NCBI RefSeq assembly: GCF_007673235.1
Contig: NZ_VDZH01000007.1
Coordinates: forward strand, 78,904 to 142,903
Direction: 5' to 3'
Origin: Curtobacterium pusillum
GTDB taxonomy: Bacteria; Actinomycetota; Actinomycetes; Actinomycetales; Microbacteriaceae
DNA: 64,000 nt
Part shown: piece after piece, positions 24,939 through 32,444 of the stretch
How the letters are laid out: the number at the start of each line of letters is the position of its first letter
Numbering within the stretch: the stretch's first letter is position 1
The notes under the pieces: model-generated
Databases searched by the model: none
Told to the model about the DNA's origin: nothing
Seen by the model: the letters and a program-made list of their open reading frames with translations, nothing else
Translations under genes and position numbers: made by a program

Positions 24939-24957
24939 CCCCGCCCCGCGCCTCCAG
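24923..24957. repeat. palindromic element spanning the crtB stop / crtI start
   Basis: GGGAGGCACGGCG on the left and CCGCGCCTCC on the right are near-complementary, with the GTGA overlap of crtB and crtI in the loop. The left arm is also the only ribosome-binding site for crtI, so the hairpin could mask it. Confidence 0.6.
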
Positions 24958-26569
24958 TCCGAAGGCATCCGGCCCGACGACCAACCGCAAGGTGCCCGCC
25001 CGACGCGCGGTCGTCATCGGCGGCGGCATCAGCGGACTCGCGTCCGCCGCCCTGCTCGCTCGGGACGGCTTCTCGGTGACGGTCCTCGAGCAGCGGCAGC
25101 AGCTCGGCGGCCGCGCGGGATCGTGGGAGCAGGACGGCTTCCGGTTCGACACCGGACCGTCCTGGTACCTCATGCCCGAGGTGTTCGACCACTTCTTCCA
25201 GTTGCTCGGCACCTCGGCGGACGCCGAACTCGACCTCGAGAAGCTCGACCCCGGCTACCGCGTCTACAGCGAGGGCCACAACGAGCCGATCGACCTCCGC
25301 GCCGACCGCGAGGCCAACATCGCCCTGTTCGAGTCGATCGAACCCGGTGCCGGCAAGCGGATCCGGAAGTACCTGGCGTCCGCCGAGGACACCTACGCGA
25401 TGGCGATCCGCCGGTTCCTGTACACGACGTTCCAGGACCTCCGCGGGCTCGCCGCCCCGGACGTCCTCCGCCGGCTGCCGAAGCTCGCACGCCTGCTCAT
25501 CGAACCGCTGTCGACGTTCGCCGAGTCCGCGGTCAAGGACCGGCGGCTCTGGCAGGTCCTCGGCTACCCGGCGGTGTTCCTCGGCACCAGCCCGTACGCG
25601 GCGCCGAGCATGTACCACCTGATGAGCCACCTCGACCTGGCCGACGGGGTGCTCTACCCGAAGGGTGGCATCACCGAGGTGATCGCCGCCGTCGAGCGGG
25701 TCGCCCGTCGCGAGGGCGCGAAGATCATCGCCGGCGCCGCGGTCGAGCGGATCGTCGTGGAGGACGGCCACGTCACGGGTGTCGTCCACCGGGACCGCCG
25801 GGGCGAGCAGCACACCGCGCCCGCCGACCTCGTGGTGAGCGCCGCCGACCTCCGGCACACCGAGCTCCAGCTGCTCGACCGGGAGCACCGCACCTACCCC
25901 GCGGCGCACTGGGAGCGGCGGGACCCGGGGCCGAGCGCCGTGCTCGTGTACCTCGGGATCGACGGCCCGGTGCCGGGACTCCTGCACCACACGCTCGTGT
26001 TCACCGAGGACTGGAAGGCGAACTTCGGCGCGATCTTCGGCCACGACCGACACGTCCCGGACCCCGCGTCGATCTACGTCTGCGCGCCCTCGGAGACCGA
26101 CGCCTCGGTCGCGCCGCCCGGCTCGAGCAACCTGTTCGTACTCGTGCCGCTGCCCGCCGACCTGTCGATCGGCAAGGGCGGCATCGACGGCGCCGGGGAC
26201 TACGAGGTCGAGCGGATCGCCGACCGCGCCATCGACATCGTCGCGGAGCGCGCCGGGGTACCCGACCTGCGGGAGCGCATCCGGGTCCGCCGGACGATCG
26301 GTCCGCGCGACTTCGCCGACGACTACAACGCCTGGAACGGGTCGATGCTGGGACCGGCGCACACCCTGAAGCAGAGTGCGTTCTTCCGTGAGAAGAACGC
26401 CTCCCGGAAGGTCGAGGGGCTGTACTACGCGGGTGCCTCGACGATCCCGGGCATCGGGTTGCCGATGTGCCTGATCAGCGCCGAGGTGCTCCTCAAGCGC
26501 ATCCACGGGGACACCACGACCGAACCGCTGCCGACGCCGCTCGGGTCCACGTCGGCCGACGCCGTCTGA
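24935..26569 (+). CDS. crtI: phytoene desaturase
   Basis: The 544-aa FAD enzyme carries out the four desaturations from phytoene to lycopene. It has the flavin fold VVIGGGISGLASAALLARDG, the family motif FRFDTGPSWYLMPEVF, and the C-terminal YYAGASTIPGIGLPMCLISAEV. The first 25 or so residues (TPPRASSPKASG...) are not part of the fold and are partly encoded by the palindromic element. GTG start, GTGA overlap with crtB. It stays membrane-associated. Confidence 0.95.
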   Translation: MTPPRASSPKASGPTTNRKVPARRAVVIGGGISGLASAALLARDGFSVTVLEQRQQLGGRAGSWEQDGFRFDTGPSWYLMPEVFDHFFQLLGTSADAELDLEKLDPGYRVYSEGHNEPIDLRADREANIALFESIEPGAGKRIRKYLASAEDTYAMAIRRFLYTTFQDLRGLAAPDVLRRLPKLARLLIEPLSTFAESAVKDRRLWQVLGYPAVFLGTSPYAAPSMYHLMSHLDLADGVLYPKGGITEVIAAVERVARREGAKIIAGAAVERIVVEDGHVTGVVHRDRRGEQHTAPADLVVSAADLRHTELQLLDREHRTYPAAHWERRDPGPSAVLVYLGIDGPVPGLLHHTLVFTEDWKANFGAIFGHDRHVPDPASIYVCAPSETDASVAPPGSSNLFVLVPLPADLSIGKGGIDGAGDYEVERIADRAIDIVAERAGVPDLRERIRVRRTIGPRDFADDYNAWNGSMLGPAHTLKQSAFFREKNASRKVEGLYYAGASTIPGIGLPMCLISAEVLLKRIHGDTTTEPLPTPLGSTSADAV

Positions 26570-26910
26570 TGCCCGGGCTGTACCTCGCCGGGCTGGTCGT
26601 GTCGCTCGTCGGCATGACCGTGCTCGACGCCCGCTTCCGACTGTTCTTCTGGCGGGCACCGTGGCGGGCGGCGGCCGTGATGGTGGTGGGCGTGGCGTTC
26701 TTCCTGTTCTGGGACGCGCTCGGCGTCGCGCTCGGCATCTTCTTCATCGGGCCGCAGAACCTGCTGACGGGCGTGCTCCTCGCGCCGGACGTCCCGCTCG
26801 AGGAGCTCTTCTTCCTGCTGCTGCTCTGCTACACGACCATGAACCTGGTCGGCTTCGTGCAGCCCCTCGTCGCACGCGGGCTGCGCCGGTCCGAGCGGAG
26901 CCGGTCGTGA
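26569..26910 (+). CDS. crtYe: C50 carotenoid epsilon-cyclase subunit
   Basis: The 113-aa membrane protein is a lycopene cyclase domain of the heterodimeric type, with three helices and PDVPLEELFFLLLLCYTTMN, where PLEE is the conserved acidic motif. It pairs with crtYf to cyclise the C50 lycopene product at both ends. The ATG overlaps the crtI stop (TGATG). Whether rings are epsilon, beta or gamma cannot be read reliably from sequence. Confidence 0.88.
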   Translation: MPGLYLAGLVVSLVGMTVLDARFRLFFWRAPWRAAAVMVVGVAFFLFWDALGVALGIFFIGPQNLLTGVLLAPDVPLEELFFLLLLCYTTMNLVGFVQPLVARGLRRSERSRS

Positions 26911-27350
26911 CCGGGTCGGGCGCGTACGCGCTGCTCGCCGTACCGTTCTTCGCAGCGGTGGCCGTCGTCGCGCTCGCCGCCGGGGTCGTCGCCGCACGAC
27001 GTGCCCGTGCCCGGGGCCGCCGCGCCCCGACCGGCCGGCGGATCGTGCTCGTGACCGGGCTCGTCGCCGGCGTCGCCCTGCTCGTCATGACGATCGTGTT
27101 CGACAACGTCATCGTGACGCTGCGGATCGTCGCCTACGACCCGGCACTCATCAGCGGTGCGAAGATCGGGGCGATCCCCGTCGAGGACCTGGCGTACTCG
27201 ATCGCCGCGATCGTGCTGCTGCCCAGCCTGTGGGTGCTGTTCGACCGACCCACCCGGCCATCCCAGGAAGACCGGACCGGTCCGCGCGACCGCACCGGCG
27301 CGCGCCCCGCGCCCGACCCGACCACCGCACCACCGGAGGGATCCCCGTGA
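26907..27350 (+). CDS. crtYf: C50 carotenoid cyclase subunit
   Basis: The 147-aa partner of crtYe has the same fold, with IPVEDLAYSIAAIVLLPSLWVLF carrying the acidic pair. A Pro/Asp/Arg-rich tail of about 35 residues follows the last helix and is probably cytosolic. GTG start overlapping the crtYe stop. Confidence 0.87.
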   Translation: MTGSGAYALLAVPFFAAVAVVALAAGVVAARRARARGRRAPTGRRIVLVTGLVAGVALLVMTIVFDNVIVTLRIVAYDPALISGAKIGAIPVEDLAYSIAAIVLLPSLWVLFDRPTRPSQEDRTGPRDRTGARPAPDPTTAPPEGSP

Positions 27351-28273
27351 ACGCGAGCACCGCCTCCAGGCCGTCGACCCTGCGCGCCCTGTTCGTGTCG
27401 TCGCGACCGATCAGCTGGGTCAACACCGCGTACCCGTTCGGCGCCGCGTACCTGCTCGGCAGCGGCGTCGGCGTCGAGGGCGGTGGCGGGTTCTCGCTCG
27501 TGGCGTTCCTCGTCGGGGTCGTGTACTTCCTCGTGCCCTACAACCTGGCGATGTACGGCATCAACGACGTCTTCGACTACGAGTCCGACCTGCGGAACCC
27601 GCGGAAGGGCGGGGTCGAGGGCGCCCTGCTCGACAAGAGCGTGCACCGCACCACGCTGTGGGCCGTCGTCGTCACGAACGTGCCGTTCCTGGTCGCGCTC
27701 GTCGTGCTCGGCGCGGTGTCCGGGAACGGGCCGTGGTCGTGGCTGGTCCTCGCGATCAGCGTCTTCGCGGTCATCGCCTACTCGGCGCCGGGGCTGCGCT
27801 TCAAGGAGAAGCCGTTCCTCGACTCCCTGACCTCGTCGACCCATTTCGTGTCCCCGGCGATCTACGGTCTGGCGCTCGCCGGACCGCACTGGACCGGTCA
27901 GCTCGTCGCCGTGTGCGTCGCGTTCTTCCTGTGGGGCGTGGCCTCGCACGCGTTCGGTGCCGTGCAGGACGTCCTGGCCGACCGAGCCGGCGGGATCGGC
28001 TCCGTGGCGACCGTCATCGGCGCCCGGGCCACCGTGCGCCTGGCGTTCGTCGCGTACCTGGTCGCCGGGGTCGCGCTGCTGTTCTCGGCGTTCCCGGGGC
28101 CGATCGCCGCGATCGTCGTCGTGCCCTACGCCCTCAACGTGCTGCCGTGGTGGAACGTCACCGATGACGGCGCGGAGTCCGCCAACGCGGGCTGGAAGCG
28201 CTTCCTCTGGATCAACTACCTCGCCGGGTTCATCGTCACGATGGCACTCATCGCGTACGCGTTCACGCACTGA
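27347..28273 (+). CDS. crtEb: lycopene elongase, UbiA-type prenyltransferase
   Basis: The 308-aa membrane protein has the UbiA motifs NDVFDYESD (residues about 75-83) and a second acidic motif near AVQDVLADRAGG. It adds two dimethylallyl units to lycopene to give the C45 and C50 carotenoids such as flavuxanthin, later cyclised by crtYe/Yf. The GTG start overlaps crtYf. Codons 5-10 include a half copy of the palindromic element (GCCTCCAGGCC at 27362). The complete set predicts a yellow to orange C50 pigment of the decaprenoxanthin, sarcinaxanthin or C.p.450 type. Confidence 0.93.
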   Translation: MNASTASRPSTLRALFVSSRPISWVNTAYPFGAAYLLGSGVGVEGGGGFSLVAFLVGVVYFLVPYNLAMYGINDVFDYESDLRNPRKGGVEGALLDKSVHRTTLWAVVVTNVPFLVALVVLGAVSGNGPWSWLVLAISVFAVIAYSAPGLRFKEKPFLDSLTSSTHFVSPAIYGLALAGPHWTGQLVAVCVAFFLWGVASHAFGAVQDVLADRAGGIGSVATVIGARATVRLAFVAYLVAGVALLFSAFPGPIAAIVVVPYALNVLPWWNVTDDGAESANAGWKRFLWINYLAGFIVTMALIAYAFTH

Positions 28274-28296
28274 GCGTGTCCCTGACAGACTGGTCG

Positions 28297-28323
28297 GACG
28301 CACCGCGGCGTCCGTGGTGCGTC
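28297..28323 (+). terminator. possible terminator of the crt operon
   Basis: GACGCACC and GGTGCGTC form an 8-bp stem with an 11-nt loop, 24 nt after the crtEb stop. It also lies just before the ribosome site of the next gene, so a leader role is possible. Confidence 0.45.
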
Positions 28324-28346
28324 ACCAGCCACGAGGGAGTGCACGC

Positions 28347-29390
28347 ATGACGGTCCGGATCATCCACGTCGGTCTCGGAGGGTGGGGCGGCAACTGGGCT
28401 CGCACCGCCATCCCGGAGGTCACCGAAGTGGAGGTGGTCGGGATCGTCGACCCGGTCCCCGTGACGCTGGACGCCGTGCGCACGGACCTCGGACTGCCGG
28501 AGTCGGCGGCGTTCGCGTCCCTCACCGAGGCGCTCGCCGGGGTCGAGGCCGACGCCGTCGTCATCACCGCCCCCGCCGTGACGCACGTGCCGCTCGCGCT
28601 CGAGGCGCTCGAGGCCGGCAAGCACGTCCTCGTCGAGAAGCCGTTCGCGAACACCACGGACGAGGCCGTCACCGCCGTCCGCCGTGCCGAGGAACTCGGG
28701 CTCGTGCTGCAGGTCAGCCAGAACTACCGCTGGTACCCGGCACCCCGGGTCGCGCAGGAGCTGCTGGCAGTCGGAACGCTCGGCGAGCTGTCCGCGATCA
28801 ACATCGACTTCCGGCAGTGGGACAACGACCTCGCGTTCGAGGAGCACCCGCACTACAAGTTCCCGCACGCGATGATCAACGACATGGCGATCCACCACTT
28901 CGACCTCATCCGGATGGTCACCGGGCAGGAAGCCGTGCGTGTCTTCGCGAAGGCGTCCTACCCGTCGTACAGCAAGTACCAGGACGAGGCGGTCGCGTCG
29001 ATGATCATCGAGCTCGAGGACGGGCTCGTCGTCAGCTACCGCGGCAGCTGGCTCTCGCGCGGACCCCGGACGGCCTGGGCCGGCGAGTGGAGCATCCAGG
29101 GCGAGGACGGCGAACTGTGGTTCACGAGCCGCGACGGGTCGCCGAACGCCGTCGACGGTGACCGCGTGACGGTGCGCCGCACCCAGGACGACGATGCCGA
29201 GGCCGTCGAGCTGCCGACGATGCCGCACACCGACCGGCAGGGCGGGCTGCAGGCCTTCGCCCGCTCGGTGTCGGGCGGTCCCGCGCCCGCGACGAGCGGC
29301 CGCGACAACCTGCGGAGCCTCGCGCTCATGGAGGCGGCGGGCCGCTCCGCGGCCTCCGGCCGTCCCGAGGACGTCGTCGTCCCGTCCTGA
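28347..29390 (+). CDS. Gfo/Idh/MocA-family oxidoreductase
   Basis: The 347-aa NAD(P)-dependent dehydrogenase has the Rossmann start IIHVGLGGWGGNWA, the family hallmark HVLVEKPFANT near residue 95, and NYRWYPAPRVAQELL. The histidine pair in MAIHHFDLI lies in the active site. Members oxidise inositols, sugars or sugar acids; the substrate is unknown. A GAGGGAG site precedes the ATG. No transporter is linked, so the context does not help. Confidence 0.9.
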   Translation: MTVRIIHVGLGGWGGNWARTAIPEVTEVEVVGIVDPVPVTLDAVRTDLGLPESAAFASLTEALAGVEADAVVITAPAVTHVPLALEALEAGKHVLVEKPFANTTDEAVTAVRRAEELGLVLQVSQNYRWYPAPRVAQELLAVGTLGELSAINIDFRQWDNDLAFEEHPHYKFPHAMINDMAIHHFDLIRMVTGQEAVRVFAKASYPSYSKYQDEAVASMIIELEDGLVVSYRGSWLSRGPRTAWAGEWSIQGEDGELWFTSRDGSPNAVDGDRVTVRRTQDDDAEAVELPTMPHTDRQGGLQAFARSVSGGPAPATSGRDNLRSLALMEAAGRSAASGRPEDVVVPS

Positions 29391-29408
29391 ACGTGACCAG
29401 TCGACGCT

Positions 29409-29444
29409 CTGGAGGCGCGGGGCGGCCCCGCCCCGTGCCTCCAG
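29409..29444. repeat. dispersed palindromic element
   Basis: CTGGAGGCGCGGGGCGG pairs with CCGCCCCGTGCCTCCAG with one mismatch, 18 nt after the oxidoreductase stop, where it may terminate transcription. Confidence 0.75.
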
Positions 29445-29455
29445 GCATCGTCGTC

Positions 29456-29511
29456 TCGCGCTGAGCGACAGTTCTCGCGCGCACAGCCGCGAGAACTGTC
29501 GCTCAGCGCGA
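29456..29511. repeat. long perfect inverted repeat, unrelated to the main family
   Basis: Two exact 24-bp arms (29456-29479 and 29488-29511; arm starts TCGCGCTGAGCGACAG) enclose an 8-nt loop CGCACAGC. It follows directly after a GCCTCCAG element. Confidence 0.8.
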
Positions 29512-29598
29512 AACTCGGGCGCGACCCGCCCGTCCGCCGCGCGCGGGACACGCCCGGGGCTGGACACGACCCCGGCCCGAGCGTGTACGAAATGGGGA

Positions 29599-30120
29599 AT
29601 GGCCAAGGACAGTCTCCCCGAGCTCGAACTCGCGAACGTCCGCACGCGAGAGGGCATCACGGACACCGTGACCGAGATCCGTCGTCGTGCGGACGTCCCC
29701 GCGCGCGCCCGTCTGGCGATCGCGAAGACCAAGCAGCGCTGGCACCGTGACCCCACCCCGCTCGTGGCGATGGGCATGACCGCGGCGGCCGGTGTCGCAG
29801 CGATCGTCGTCGGCATCGCGATCCGCAACAAGCCCGCCGGCCACCTGGCCGAGCCGCACGTGACCTCGGCGTTCACCGCGCTGCTGCCGTTCGGCGCACG
29901 CGGGGACGGCCCGTCGGCCAAGGAGCAGGCGCAGCCCGGCCGGAAGGGTCGGAAGGCACGAGCGAAGGCGGCCGAGGAAGCCCTCGAGCGCGACCCGGTG
30001 CACCGCGCACGGGTGAAGCAGCGCGCCGGCATCGCAGCCGTGCAGCGCCGTGCCGACAAGAACCGCAAGGCTGCGGTGAAACGGTCGAAGCAGGCCGTGA
30101 AGGCCTCGGCGAAGGGCTGA
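29599..30120 (+). CDS. small basic membrane protein of unknown function
   Basis: The 173-aa protein has one membrane helix (about residues 56-75, MGMTAAAGVAAIVVGIAI). Before it comes a charged segment TREGITDTVTEIRRRADVPARARLAI, and after it a long Lys/Arg/Ala-rich tail (KGRKARAKAAEEALER ... KRSKQAVKASAKG). The tail may bind nucleic acid or lipid head groups. It ends 4 nt before the yihY gene, so both are co-transcribed. I do not recognise a family. Confidence 0.78.
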   Translation: MAKDSLPELELANVRTREGITDTVTEIRRRADVPARARLAIAKTKQRWHRDPTPLVAMGMTAAAGVAAIVVGIAIRNKPAGHLAEPHVTSAFTALLPFGARGDGPSAKEQAQPGRKGRKARAKAAEEALERDPVHRARVKQRAGIAAVQRRADKNRKAAVKRSKQAVKASAKG

Positions 30121-30124
30121 GACG

Positions 30125-31156
30125 ATGGCATCCGACCACGGCAAGCCCGCCGCCGACGACTCCCGGAAGGCCGACAGCCCCGCCGACCTGCAGAAGCCGA
30201 CGGTCGTCTACACGCTGAAGAAGACCCTCCGCGAGTTCTCCAGCGACCAGTGCACCGACCTCGCCGCGAGCCTGACGTACTACTCCGTCCTCGCGCTCTT
30301 CCCCGGGCTGCTGGCCGTGGTGTCGATCCTCGGTCTCGTCGGCCAGGCGGACAACACGATCAAGACCCTGCTCGACGTCCTCGGGAACGTCGGCTCGCAG
30401 CAGGTCGTCGACCTCCTGCAGGGCCCCATCGAGGGGCTCGTCCGATCGCCCGCCGCCCCCGTGACGTTCATCGTCGGTGTCGTCGGTGCGGTGTGGTCGG
30501 CCTCCGGCTACGTCGGCGCCTTCGGCCGGGCGATGAACCGGATCTACAACGTCCGCGAGGGTCGCCCGATCTGGAAGCTCCGCCCGACCATGCTCGGCGT
30601 GACGCTCTTCACGGTGATCCTGCTCGTGCTCGGGCTGCTCGTGCTCGTGTCCGGCCCGCTCGCCCGGAGCTTCGGCGACGTGATCGGCCTCGGAGACGTC
30701 GCGGTCACGGTGCTGAGCATCGTGCAGTGGCCGATCCTGCTCGCCATCGCGATCATCGTCGTCGCGGTCCTGTACTACTGGGCGCCCAACGTCAAGCAGC
30801 CGTCCTTCCGGTGGGTGAGCGGCGGCTCGATCCTGGCGATCCTGATCTTCGTGATCGCGAGCGTCGGGTTCGGGTTCTACGTCGGCAACTTCTCGAACTA
30901 CAACGCCACCTACGGCTCCCTCGGTGGGGTGATCGTGTTCCTGCTGTGGATCTGGATCACGAACAACGCGCTGCTGTTCGGTGCCGAGTTCGACGCCGAG
31001 CTCGAACGCGGCCGCCAGCTGCAGGCCGGCATCCGCGCCGAGGAGGACATCCAGCTGCCCGAACGCGACACCCGCCAGATCGAGAAGCAGGACGAGAAGC
31101 GCGCGCAGGACGTCCTCGACGGGATCAAGATCCGAGAGGGCGCCGACCGCCGCTGA
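30125..31156 (+). CDS. YihY/BrkB-family inner membrane protein
   Basis: The 343-aa protein shows the YihY/BrkB signature: DLAASLTYYSVLALFPGLLAVVSIL, then GYVGAFGRAMNRIYNV, and NATYGSLGGVIVFLLWIWITNNALLFGAEFDAEL. It has six membrane helices and charged cytosolic ends. The family's function is unsettled; an early link to ribonuclease BN is discounted. It lies 4 nt behind the small basic membrane protein. Confidence 0.92.
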   Translation: MASDHGKPAADDSRKADSPADLQKPTVVYTLKKTLREFSSDQCTDLAASLTYYSVLALFPGLLAVVSILGLVGQADNTIKTLLDVLGNVGSQQVVDLLQGPIEGLVRSPAAPVTFIVGVVGAVWSASGYVGAFGRAMNRIYNVREGRPIWKLRPTMLGVTLFTVILLVLGLLVLVSGPLARSFGDVIGLGDVAVTVLSIVQWPILLAIAIIVVAVLYYWAPNVKQPSFRWVSGGSILAILIFVIASVGFGFYVGNFSNYNATYGSLGGVIVFLLWIWITNNALLFGAEFDAELERGRQLQAGIRAEEDIQLPERDTRQIEKQDEKRAQDVLDGIKIREGADRR

Positions 31157-31180
31157 CGGAGGATTCCCGGGCGGTGCCGC

Positions 31181-31186
31181 TACGGT
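31181..31186 (+). promoter_or_regulatory. -10 box for a leaderless mRNA
   Basis: TACGGT, 7 nt before the GTG of the VTT-like gene, with no ribosome site in between. Confidence 0.5.
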
Positions 31187-31193
31187 TCGCCCC

Positions 31194-31676
31194 GTGCCGA
31201 CCTTCCTCGAGGGCCTCCCGTTCTGGTGGCTCGTCCTCGCGCTCTTCGCCGTGGTGTTCTGCCGCGCGCAGGCGACGTACTGGCTGGCGCGCGGTGCGGT
31301 GGCAGGGGCCTCGCGGTCGCGGTGGGGCCGGTGGCTCGACTCGGCTGCGGTCCGTCGCGGGTCGGCGTTGCTCGACCGCTGGGGGCTGCCGGTCGTCACG
31401 GTGAGCTTCCTGACCGTGGGACTGCAGACGATCATGAACGCGGCCGCCGGGGTCGCCCGGGTGCCGTGGTGGCGGTACACGATCGCGATGGTGCCGGGGT
31501 GCGTCGCGTGGGCGTTCGTCTACGCGACCGTCGGCATCGCCCTGTTCTGGGCCGTCGTCGCGACCGTCGCCGGGTCGCCGTGGGGCGTCGTCGCGCTCGT
31601 CGCGCTGCTCCTCGCCGCCGGGGCGGTCGTCTGGTCGGTGCGCCGTCGACGCCGTCCCACCTCGCCGTCGGTGTGA
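31194..31676 (+). CDS. VTT/DedA-like small membrane protein
   Basis: The 160-aa protein begins VPTFLEGLPFWWLVLALFAV and has four hydrophobic segments. The stretch RWGLPVVTVSFLTVGLQTIMNAAAGVARVPWWRYTIAMVPGCVAWAFVYATVG resembles the core of DedA/VTT proteins, which act in lipid movement across membranes. It is shorter than usual and lacks the F.GRF motif, so the family call is tentative. The GTG is set by the upstream TACGGT box. A KR-rich tail is cytosolic. Confidence 0.72.
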   Translation: MPTFLEGLPFWWLVLALFAVVFCRAQATYWLARGAVAGASRSRWGRWLDSAAVRRGSALLDRWGLPVVTVSFLTVGLQTIMNAAAGVARVPWWRYTIAMVPGCVAWAFVYATVGIALFWAVVATVAGSPWGVVALVALLLAAGAVVWSVRRRRRPTSPSV

Positions 31677-31715
31677 CGGCCTGGAGGCACGGTGCCAGCC
31701 CGCCCCGCCGCCTCC
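31675..31715. repeat. degenerate copy of the dispersed palindromic element
   Basis: It begins GACGGCCTGGAGGCACGG and ends CCGCCGCCTCC. The right arm runs directly into the TAGGCT -10 box of the next gene, so the element lies where its -35 should be. Confidence 0.6.
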
Positions 31716-31716
31716 G

Positions 31717-31722
31717 TAGGCT
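31717..31722 (+). promoter_or_regulatory. -10 box for a leaderless SDR mRNA
   Basis: TAGGCT followed by 7 nt and the ATG at 31730; no ribosome site. Confidence 0.6.
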
Positions 31723-31729
31723 GGTGCGC

Positions 31730-32425
31730 ATGACCGACACCGCGCCTCCCGTCCGTCCGACCGCCCTCGTCACGGGCGCGACCCGTGGGATCGGCCGGGC
31801 CATCGCGCTCGATCTGGGCCGCACGCACCACGTGCTCGTCGGCGGCCGCAGCGCGGACGCCGTCGCCGCGGTGGTCGCCGAGCTGCCGAGTGCGGCGCCG
31901 TTCGTGGGAGACCTCGGCGCGGGGGACCTGCCGGCGCTGCCGGACCGGCTCGACGTGCTCGTGCACTCCGCGGGCGTCGAGCAGGGCACCACCGTCGCGG
32001 GCACCCCGCGCGACGTGTGGGAGCAGGTCTTCGCCACGAACGTCTTCGCGGTCGCCGAACTCACCCGGGTGGCGCTCCCCGCGCTCCGGGCAGCGCGCGG
32101 GATCGTCGTGCCGATCAACAGCGGTTCCGGGTTCCACTCCGGCCCCGGCGGTGGCGTGTACGCCGCGTCGAAGTTCGCCCTGCGGGCCTTCGCGGACGCC
32201 CTGCGCGAGGAGGAACGGGCGAACGGCGTGCGGGTGTCGAGCGTGCACCCGGGCCGGACGGACTCGGACATGCAGCGGGCCCTCACCGAGAAGCTCGGCG
32301 AGGACTACGACACCGACTACTACCTCGCCCCGTCGGACGTCGCCGACGCCGTCCGGACCGTCGTCGACCTGCCCGAGCGGGGCACGATCGAGTCGCTGGC
32401 GATCCGGCCGACGCGGCGACGCTGA
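31730..32425 (+). CDS. short-chain dehydrogenase/reductase
   Basis: The 231-aa enzyme has the classic SDR set: TGATRGIGRAIA near residue 16 for the dinucleotide, HSAGV in place of NNAG, and an active-site Ser with YAASK (Tyr-x-x-x-Lys). VHPGRTDSDMQRAL follows. The substrate is unknown. The gene converges on the ABC-F gene with a 19-nt gap and no hairpin. Confidence 0.92.
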   Translation: MTDTAPPVRPTALVTGATRGIGRAIALDLGRTHHVLVGGRSADAVAAVVAELPSAAPFVGDLGAGDLPALPDRLDVLVHSAGVEQGTTVAGTPRDVWEQVFATNVFAVAELTRVALPALRAARGIVVPINSGSGFHSGPGGGVYAASKFALRAFADALREEERANGVRVSSVHPGRTDSDMQRALTEKLGEDYDTDYYLAPSDVADAVRTVVDLPERGTIESLAIRPTRRR

Positions 32426-32444
32426 CGGCGGTCCGCTCGCCCCC

